Positions 55,543 through 64,000 of a DNA stretch of 64,000 bases are shown here, piece by piece (positions within the stretch are counted from its first letter, which is position 1; every line of letters begins with the position of its first letter). A program made the position numbers and the translations under genes. This stretch comes from Morella rubra (lineage: Eukaryota; Streptophyta; Magnoliopsida; Fagales; Myricaceae). The notes under the pieces were generated by a model. The model had not been told where the DNA came from. It worked only from the letters and a program-made list of their open reading frames with translations, and made no database searches. The stretch is from the NCBI GenBank assembly GCA_003952965.2, contig CM025850.1, positions 6,684,125 to 6,748,124 of the forward strand, written 5' to 3'.

Positions 55543-58500
55543 CTACATAGAGCGACTTCTGTGATTGAAGAGCGTTCCAACATCCTTGTCCCCACGCCCA
55601 CTACAATTTACTACAACCTTTGCGCCAGTGGGCAAAGTGGGACAAAGTTCATTTAGAAAGGCCAACGCGTGAGACGCCTCCAATGACGGAAGAATACCTT
55701 CCAATCTGCATAACAGTTGGCATGCTGCAAAAGACAACCAGGACGTGAATTAATGATTGCATTTTTCAGAAACTACATAATTTTAAGTGTTTTCTCGATT
55801 GCATATACCCTCAAGGGCTTCCTCGTCTGTGGCAGTGTAGAACTCCGCACGCCCAATGTCTTTGAGAAAGCTCAGCTCCGGGCTAACCCCAGGGTACCGC
55901 AACCTGCATTATTAGTTAGTTATCAAACATGATGGATTGAGTCAAAGTAGCATGTAGCATGAGTAGCATGTAGTAAAAAGTTTTAAATGCTTAATTTTGT
56001 GCTTACCCTGTGGCGATAGAGTATGGCTCTACAATTTGGCCTTCCTCATCTTGCAACAAGTAGCTCATGGCTCCGTGATAAACCCCAACATCTCCTCGAG
56101 CAAGAGTTGCAGAGTGCCTGCCACTTTCCAAACCAAACCCAGCGCCCTCAACTCCAATCAGCCTCACATCCTTACTGTCGATAAATTCATGGAACAACCG
56201 CAGTGCATTAGAGCCACTTCCTACACAGGCAACCAGTACATCAGGCTTGCCTCCTTGTTTCCTTTCCAATTACTGATTGGAATTCGCGTACCATGCTTGG
56301 CAATGGATGAGGCCCCACGACCGTGCCGGACAAGAAGTAGCTGGTCTCTGAGTTTCGCAACCAATCTCTAATGGCCACCGAGGTTGCGTCCTTAAAATGT
56401 CCATAAACGGGTTTAACCTATATATGCGAGTTTCTAAATAAACAAACATATTTGTTTAGGCACAATGTTGGGCACATGGGTATTATAGATATAGATTTTT
56501 AATTACAATTCATTGGTTAAACACCTTCTTAATGAGATAGAGATTTACTTGCCCAAAAAAAAAGTGTAAAATATTATGAAGAGATTGGAGCTAAAAGAAA
56601 GCAATATATATACCTTAGCACCCAGCAACTTCATCAAGAACAGATTAGAAGACTGTTTCTCCATATCTTTGGTGCCCATGAAAATGGTGCACTCCAAATC
56701 AAGTTTGGCACAAGCAGAAGCTGTTGCGATACCATGTTGTCCAGCACCAGTGGCTGCCACCACACTTTTCCGGCCCAGGCCTTTGGCAATCATTGCCTGT
56801 GCGATGGCGTTGTTGATCTCGTGTGCTCCGCCATGGTTGATATCCTCCCGTTTTAATATATATCTGGCCCTTTTCCGTTATCGTCCTTGTAGTAGTAATT
56901 TGTGAGCCTCTGGCCAACGTAGTCTCTTAGTGCTGTTGCGAGCTCAGCCTACAATAATACACACATAACAAATAATTAACCTTAATTCTGGCTAAATTTA
57001 GGTTTTCTAATATAATTTAATACTATTTAAATTTTAATGTTAAACATAGACTGTTAGCTACGTTAATGAAAAAACAATTAGCTTAAAAAGATATAAAATA
57101 CTTATCCAATAAATATATGGCTAAAGATCATTTGGAATAAGACATTTTTTTCAGTAGACAAAACTCTTAAGATCAAACTTTTTGTACCGTCAATTCCAAA
57201 TGTGTATTGAATATAAGAGAAGAACATATATGTTGAAAAATCTATATGCATGGTTGCTGATATGTGTAAATGTAATATGGCAAACACAACGTAGAAATGA
57301 AAATAATCCCAAGTCCATTACTTAGCCAAATACATTGCAACCTTCTTGATACCTATTTAAACGACTTATCAAATTATTCGCTCTATGATTTGAAGATAGA
57401 ATACACACAGAGATAAATTGCCTTTCCAATTTGATGAGGATAGAAATCTTTAGAAGAAATTGAAGAAGAAGAAAAAACAAAGTACTCTTGAAATTTCTAA
57501 ATTCCCTCTTTGTTTTCAAAAGAACAAATTTTACCAAGATCATTATTTCCTTTATGAGGATCCCATGAGAGTTCTTAAAGGGGTGTATAGCTAGAGTTGC
57601 AGTGAAAGGCTGATACGAGTTCGCACTAGAATCTACTACAAAGAGGTTCAAAGGTTCTGAACCTGGGTGCGGGTGCACTAGTCCGAGTACCATGGTACTT
57701 TGATGTATAGGCAAAGAGAATTTGTGCTAAAGATCACCAGTAAGATTGCGGATTCATAGTGGATTAATTTGGTGAAGGTCTCACTCGAAGTTTTTTCTCT
57801 TTAAAGAGGTTCTTCAAAAGGTTTTCACTGAGTAAACAAAAATTTGTGTTTTGTACTATGCTTGATTATCTCTCTCTATCTTTATATCTTAATTTCATGA
57901 TTGATTGATTGATCTCATAGTTTCTTAATCTTGCTTCCTAGATTGATAATCTTGATCGAAAGAATATACCGTTTCTGTGGAAGATAGAAGGTAGATAATC
58001 ATGTTGATTTGGAGTGATTGAGAGCACGTATTTATGTTTATCTGACAAAGACATAAGGATTGTAGCCTAAGTTTGTAAAAAATCTGTCTTGATTTTTAAA
58101 GAGATTCTAAAAATGTTTTTAAATACCTATTTGCTCTCTCTAGTTATAGATTGGGTCTAAACTTGATTTTTCAATAACAAAGTAATTAGTTAAGCCCTTT
58201 GGTTTAATTTCTTCCATGTAGGCCCACGTTTAATATTCCTACTTTGATTAGCTATTAGGCCCGTATTCATAAAAAAAATTCAAACCAAAATTTATGGCTT
58301 CAAAAAAGTCTGATTTGATTAGTTAATAGTTACTGCGCCTAATGTGCATGACTTCCAAAAGGTCAATAAATTACTGGGTCCTAATTCTCGGTTTACTTAA
58401 ATGCGATATTAATGGTCTCATAAAATTCAATTTACTACCTAAATTATATACATGACTTTAGTTAGATTTTGAAGGGTGGCTTAGGCAGCTAGCCATTCCA

Positions 58501-58990
58501 CTTAAGCCGCCCCGGCCCTAGATTGTCTTCCGTAAGAGCATGCTTCCCAGCAACAAATGAAGGACCGAATGAAGATACCTTTTTCTTTTTCCCATATGTA
58601 TCCATAGGATTTGGGGGCTGTATATGCTCCTTTTTGCGGAATCTAACCTGAAACTCGGCGTCGCGCAAAACCAGATTGAATTCGGCTTCAAGCTCGTTCA
58701 AAGAAGCTATCAGTACCTCTGGCACGTCCTTCCCTCCAGACCTCCCAAATCTTCCTTCGCTGACACGATCCCTTTCATCAGTTTCAAGAACTTGTGGGTT
58801 TGTCAATGTCCTCCCGGCCAGGATCAAACTGCTGACGATGTCCTTATAAACCAAAGTGTTGTGATCAGGAGCTGCTGCACGAACCACCGAGAAATTTCCA
58901 ATTATTTGTTTCCCACTCAAATAATTGGAGAACAGGAGAACAAGAAAAGGGATTGGATTGGGGAAGAAGAAGAGGCATTTAAGAAACAAA
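55543..58990 (-). pseudogene. Tryptophan synthase beta-like pseudogene (copy 1)
   Basis: Recognisable exons (minus): N-terminal about 58900-58648 (RFGRSGGKDVPEVLIASL, LNELEAEFN), then 56948-56614, 56417-56007, 55903-55809, 55724-55543. Lesions relative to copy 2: an in-frame-looking deletion removes the GRETPLYFA region. A 1-bp deletion just before KRED creates a stop after GPDIY. The PLP-binding lysine is replaced (HEINNA instead of HKINNA). A 23-bp deletion after KETRRQA frameshifts exon 3, leaving it 411 bp instead of 434. The last two exons are open and identical in length to copy 2 (95 and 182 bp). In the N-terminal exon the usual GRFGG reads GRSGG and the usual Tyr before VPE is Asp. 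No active enzyme can result. Confidence 0.88.
57300..58300. other. Long first intron of the TrpB-like pseudogene, possible retroelement debris
   Basis: Open frames here are short and unrecognised. The stretch 57720-58060 has the texture of a copia-type LTR (GTGAAGGTCTCACTCG, later runs of ATTGATTGATTGATC), but I find no matching second LTR, primer site or protein. This is a weak impression only. Confidence 0.2.
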
Positions 58991-59399
58991 AAAACTTAAA
59001 AGTAAAAAAAAAAAAATTGTGCCGGCTGAGCCGCTGAATTACGCTGGGCCAAACCGATAGGAAGTTGCTCCCATTCATTAAATTACGTGGCCTGTTTGTA
59101 TCCTTTAGATCTGGCAAAACAAATCTCAGTCACTCTTTTAACATTTTTTTTTTCTATGCAATCCTTTTGACATCTTTGATTCGTTACTCTTTGGACCGAA
59201 TCTTTTCCGAACGTTATGCCTTTTATCAACGAAGTAATTTATGAAAAATTGACTTTAGACCCAATCTATACCCAGAGGGGGAGGGCCAGGGTGAATAGTT
59301 ATTTTTATTTTTATCAGAACAAGTAACCTTTATTAAAAACAAAAGAAAAACAACAAAAAATAAAGGATCCTCAAGATGGGTCAATCTTAGAAAATAATC

Positions 59400-59920
59400 A
59401 AGACAAGAGAGAGACATGTTCAGAATTACGGGGAGTGCCTCCAGAACTAAATTTTGAGGCGGTCCAACGAGCTAATTGATGCGCTACTGAGTTCGCATCT
59501 CTAGGTATATGAGAGAACTTCGATTGCTGAAATTTGAGGAGTAGGTTATAGATATCACCAATATCCTCATGAATTCTACATTTCAATTCTCTTTGTGTAA
59601 GCCTTGATTGCTTGAATGACTTTGAGAGAATCCCCTTCTAGAATGATGCTGGGAACCCATCTCTGCACGCTACTTTAAGACCTTTTTTTGCTGCCAAAGC
59701 TTCACCTTCCAAAGGACTGGTTGTTGGTACCTTATCCACATTCCAATCAAGAACTGCACCATAATGATCACGAAAAACAGCAGCTGTTAACTGCAAAGGT
59801 ATCTCTAATGTCAACATCTACATTTATTTTGACCACATCTACACTGCAAACTTCAAGCTCTAGTGTTAGCTTCCAGTTAGCAGCAACACTTGAAATCTTC
59901 AATTCTCCACATAATCTTCT
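59400..59920 (-). pseudogene. RNase H domain fragment of a non-LTR retrotransposon-type protein
   Basis: Read on the minus strand: KINVDVD near 59825, then AAVFRDHYGAVLDWN, SPLEGEALAAKKGLKVA, and finally FSHIPRDANSVAHQLARWT near 59460-59510. These are the ordered landmarks of the plant RNase H-like domain found at the end of LINE-type reverse transcriptases and in domesticated relatives. An in-frame stop interrupts it near 59635 and the frame shifts between segments. No reverse transcriptase domain is present in the window. This is an old fragment. Confidence 0.75.
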
Positions 59921-60550
59921 TAATGAACCTTCACCGACCCAAGGCAAGTTGTTTTATATAAGCTCAATGACATTACAATAATTGAGTAAGCTCTTGACAT
60001 GGAATTTATTGCCAATACATTTAACTACAAGATTTACACTTTATTTTCCGTGGAAATTAAGAGAAATTTCAACTAGGAATATTGCGTGAGTTACTAATAG
60101 CTTAAATTAGTGTTTGTTTGCCGAAATGTTGGCATCCCAAAATTTCAGGCCTGATTAATAAACGACAAAATAATCTTTTTCTTCCTATCAAATAATTCTT
60201 TTTCATTATAATATTCATTCAAATTTTCATTATTTTCACTTTTTCACCGATTCTCATATTCTAAAATTTCTACCAACCCAAAATCCTATGATTTCAATTT
60301 TTCCGTACGTAAATAGTTGAAAAGTTAATGAACTCAAATTTTATTCGGCCTCTGTACACAAACGTTGTTGATAATACCTTTTAGCAGCGTGCATGATTTT
60401 AAAGGACCGTCACTAAAGGTCAGAATAGTGTGGGAGCCTTATTTCCATCAAGGATCTTTCAATGTTGTTGTTTTCATTTTGTGAGTGCTAGAGTTAAGTG
60501 CTAGCAAAATTATGTGTCAAAATTTTCATTGTTAGATCTAATTATCTAAT

Positions 60551-61050
60551 ATTTGGTCCCTAGATTTTGACTCATTTTAACAAATGGTATTTGGGTTTTT
60601 AAATTGATTGCAGAAGTCTCAGAGTTTATAATTTTTTTCAAACAAGTTCTTTTGTTAAACTTAAATTCACCGTCCATACGTCAGCTCCAATCAAAAGTTG
60701 ACACACTTCACCCAAAACTAAAATTATGGGGCTTGAAATTTATTTTTTAGTTTTTTTCCTAACTTTTAAATTGTTTTGTGTTTTTTAAAATAATTAAAAT
60801 AATTTTATTTTTTAATCCGGCTGATGTGACATACATTGTTATGTGACTTGAAATTTTTAATTGAGGTAACTAGTTTATTTAGTTTTGAGTGACAAATGTC
60901 AACTTATGTATGTGAGTAATGTTAACTTTATTGATGAAAATTTAAAAGGACTTGTTTGATCGAAATTGCAAATCCTTGGACTCCTATTATCAATTTGAAA
61001 ACCTAACTAAGGATGATTTGTTATAAAAAGTCAAAACTTAGGGACCAAAT
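60551..61050. mobile_element. Foldback-type element with long imperfect inverted repeats
   Basis: The left end reads ATTTGGTCCCTAGATTTTGA and the right end, complemented, reads ATTTGGTCCCTAAGTTTTGA. Similarity continues inward about 110 bases (TTTAACAAAT against TATAACAAAT, TTTTAAATTGAT against TTTCAAATTGAT, AAACAAGT(T/C)CTTTT). The ~500-bp interior has no coding. The long inverted repeats suggest a Mutator-like MITE. No target duplication was found. Confidence 0.65.
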
Positions 61051-61909
61051 AGGTAGTTAACCCTTGATCTCCAAGTCATGTTTGGTTTTTGATACATGAT
61101 GATATTCAAATAAATCAAAATGGTACGTACATCTTTCATGCATGTATCGACTGTGAAATTTGATACTGGATATGATGCATTGTGTTTTTCGAATGAGTAG
61201 GTTTTGAAGAATGCATTGGACAAAATATAGAGTAGCTAGGTTAGGTTGTTGCATTACATCCTTCGATATGTATAGGTTTCCCCATAAGCCTATAATTTTA
61301 AATGACGTACTTAATGTTTTAGACTTCTTTGTTGACTTCAGGTTATGCGTAACGTGTATTCGTACGTAGTACCCTACATATGTATGGTAGCTAATTAGCT
61401 TAACTTGACAAGATTATATTTGCCAAATTTTGGGATCAAATTTCCTAATTCACATGATGCCTCTACAGAAGTACTCGATTGAGGCAGACAAATTAGCTTT
61501 GTTTGGAGGGTGACTCGTGAATTCATGGCCATAATCAACATTTGCAGCAACACTAGCACGTCCCAAGATACAACCAGCCCCAAATATAATATCTTGTTGA
61601 GTAATGCTCTCCTGGGTCGAGGAATATATATAATATGTTTTGGAAGTGTACTACAGCAACTCTTTTGACCGTCCAACCTTTGATTCATCAAACAATAACT
61701 GATTTACTTTTAGTGATTACATCATGGGGGTTTTCTTAGAACCGTGTCGTACAAATTTATATCCAGCCTTTCCATTTCTGACACATCGCTAGATAGATTC
61801 CTAGCTACCGAGATATTGTTATACGAACTAGCCCTTCCCGTCTATATATCTGATCAATTTCTGCATAATACATCTACGATTTGTGAGGAATATTGATGGG
61901 CATCCGGCT

Positions 61910-63767
61910 CTACATAGAGCAGCGTTTGTGTTCAAAGAGCGTTCCAACATCCTTGTCTCCACGCCCGCTACAATTTACGACAACCTTTGTGCCAGAGGGC
62001 AAAGTGGGGCAAAGTTTATTTAGAAAGGCCAACGCATGAGATGCCTCCAAAGACGGAATAATACCCTCCAATCTGCATAACAGTTGGCATGCTGCAAAAG
62101 ACAAACGAACGCGGATTATTTAAAGGTTCCATTTTTCAAAAAAATACATCATTTTAAGTATTTTCTCGTGTGTATTTACCATCAAGGGCCTCCTGGTCTG
62201 TGGCAGTGTAGAACTCCGCACGCCCTGTGTCTTTAAGAAAGCTCAGCTCGGGGCTAACCCCAGGGTACTGCAGCCTGCATTATTAGTGTTGACATGAAGA
62301 TTAAACATCAACTCAGAAATTGATTATTGGCGGCGTGTGTAGTTTGGTTTAACTGATGACGTCTCTGGTCACGGGAATTGTGTAGCCTGTAAACCTCATG
62401 TCCCGATTTATTTATGGATCTTCTTCGAGTGAGTTCTTGTGTATAATTTTGCTTTTATACGAAATTGACAAGTGATTTTTATTCTGAAAGTGTGAATTGT
62501 AGATTAACAGAGCAGAAAAAATCTCTGAGATTCTTGTGTATAATTTTGCCCGAAATTGACAAGTTAAGTGTGTGTGTGATGTAGTAACAGAGTTGTGAGC
62601 TTTGCCTGTGAGAAGAGAAGAGAGGAAGAGAAGAGAGAAGAGAGAGTTTGTACGCATTTTGAGAGTATCGTGAGTAGGACTTGGTAAGAGTTGTATGCTT
62701 TTGTACTTACCCTGTGCCAATAGAGTACGGTTCTACAATTTGGCCTTCCTCATCTTGCAACAAGTAGCTCATGGCTCCGTGATAAACCCCAACATCTCCT
62801 CGAGCAAGAGTTGCAGAGTGCCTGCCACTTTCCAAACCAAACCCAGCGCCCTCAACTCCAATCAACCTCACATCCTTACTGTCGATAAATTCATGGAACA
62901 AACCCAATGCATTAGAGCCACTTCCTACACAGGCAACCAGTACATCAGGCTTTCCACCCCATTTCTCCATGGCTTGCCTCCTTGTTTCCTTTCCAATTAC
63001 TGATTGAAATTCGCGGACCATGCTTGGCAACGGATGAGGCCCCACGACCGTGCCGGACAAGTAGTAGCTGGTCTCTAAGTTTGCCAACCAATCTCTAATT
63101 GCCTCCGAGGTTGCGTCCTTAAAATGTCCATCAACGGGTTTAACCTATGGAAGTTCTCAATAATTGAACATTTCAGTTATAGGTACAATATTGGAGACAT
63201 TATGTACATAGATATATGCCATGCACTCCCTGTGGAACAATTGCTTGATTAAATCCCTTTCTTAGATATGTCATGAGCGTTATAGATGAAGAGTTTTGAA
63301 AAAAAAAATCAGTAAAGAGAAATTTGGGCAGTGGTGAGTTTTGGTTACTCAAATGGTATGGTGAACGTCATAAATTAACAAGAGAAAAGGGCTCAAAGCA
63401 AGCAATATACCTTAGCACCCAGCAACTTCATCAAGAACAAATTAGAAGACTGTTTCTCCATATCTTTGGTGCCCATGAAGATGGTGCACTCCAAACCAAG
63501 TTTGGCACAAGCAGCAGCTGTTGCGACACCATGCTGTCCAGCACCAGTGGCTGCCACCGCACTTGTCCTGCCCAGACGTCTGGCAATCATTGCCTGTGCG
63601 ATGGCGTTGTTGATTTTGTGTGCTCCGCCATGGTTGAGATCCTCCCGTTTTAGATATATATCTGGCCCTTCTCCCTTATTGTCCTTGAAGTGATTTGTGA
63701 GCCTCTGAGCGAAGTACAGAGGGGTCTCCCTCCCAACATAGTCCCTTAGTGCTGTTGCGAGCTCATC
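61910..63767 (-). CDS. Divergent tryptophan synthase beta-like PLP enzyme (copy 2), N-terminus outside window
   Basis: Fold-type II PLP enzyme of the TrpB family, which condenses indole with serine in the canonical case. Four exons visible (minus): 63767-63411, 63144-62711, 62274-62180, 62091-61910, joining in frame to 355 residues. The N-terminal exon must lie beyond base 64000, since the intron upstream of 63767 runs off the edge. Present: [29 protein letters not shown] with the PLP lysine, [26 protein letters not shown] phosphate loop (GGGSNA in most TrpB), [10 protein letters not shown]. Absent: the catalytic Glu, E. coli Glu109, in AETGAGQHG; here it reads AATGAGQHG. The C-terminus [11 protein letters not shown] replaces the usual helix after GRGDKDV. 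I infer an intact but functionally divergent enzyme; plain tryptophan synthesis is doubtful. Confidence 0.88.
62275..62710 (-). repeat. Enlarged intron of TrpB-like copy 2 with internal direct repeat
   Basis: This intron is 436 bp against 103 bp at the same position in copy 1. The extra sequence contains a direct repeat: TTCTTGTGTATAATTTTGC followed by CGAAATTGACAAGT, at about 62431-62473 and again at 62531-62565. It also contains a GA-rich tract (62611-62650). An insertion of unknown origin, possibly the terminal repeats of a short element. Confidence 0.5.
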
Positions 63768-64000
63768 CTACGTACAGAACATATATAGCAAAGAAACTTA
63801 ATTTCTGCCCGAAGAGCACTCGTTTAGCAACTATTTTCCTCGATTCTTTTTGGGGGAGAGAAACTTCTGGAAACTTAGAAATCTTTATAGTAGTTATGAA
63901 TTTTATATCTTAGTGTTCTGTACTCATTGGACTGCAGACAAAAAAAGAAGACTTCTTTTTTTTTTTATAGTTTGGTTCGTTTTCTTCTCGAGGTAAATAG

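Noticed and set aside
56545..56948. TrpB-like copy 1 as a functional pseudoenzyme lacking the PLP lysine
   Set aside because: Besides the Lys-to-Glu change there are a stop, a frameshifting 23-bp deletion and a lost internal block. A regulated pseudoenzyme would need an intact frame.
57322..57714. 130-codon minus-strand frame in the first intron of the TrpB-like pseudogene
   Set aside because: The composition is A/T-driven, with many Phe, Leu and Lys codons. There is no domain, and it lies wholly within an intron of a pseudogene.

Overview
This window is nuclear DNA of a flowering plant, most likely a woody eudicot. The evidence is split genes with GT-AG introns of 80 bp to several kb, chloroplast-targeted proteins, family-1 beta-glucosidases, an FBD-type F-box cluster, and many short A/T-rich transposons. 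I cannot name the species. All gene models below were built by joining exons by eye on splice signals and reading phase; every intact model stays in frame from start to stop.

Layout. 1-2.3 kb: intergenic, with a clean MITE. 2.3-7.6 kb (+): an RNA pseudouridine synthase 6-like plastid gene whose first intron carries a retroelement-like insertion. 8.5-16.8 kb (-): two tandem, intact 12-exon GH1 beta-glucosidases of the monolignol-glucosidase (BGLU45/46/47) type. 19.7-22.2 kb (-): a plastid glucose-6-phosphate/phosphate translocator with a 4-codon last exon. 24.1-43.4 kb (-): an F-box/FBD/LRR cluster with two intact genes and at least five decayed units, riddled with MITEs and one Mutator-like element that has captured a xyloglucan endotransglucosylase (XTH) fragment. 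46.5-54.0 kb (+): an intact PCF11-like cleavage/polyadenylation factor (PCFS4 type). 55.5-63.8 kb (-): two tandem tryptophan-synthase-beta-like genes. The first is a pseudogene. The second runs off the right edge; its visible exons are open.

The genes do not form a pathway. The window is ordinary housekeeping genes interspersed with three families expanding by local duplication (GH1, F-box/FBD, TrpB-like). The observation I consider most worth following is the TrpB-like pair. Both copies carry Ala where the catalytic Glu of bacterial TrpB (E. coli Glu109) should be. The open copy keeps the PLP lysine, while the broken copy has Glu in its place. This points to a divergent PLP enzyme lineage that may not make tryptophan. 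The second is the Pack-MULE-like element with the XTH fragment inserted at the broken end of an F-box pseudogene.
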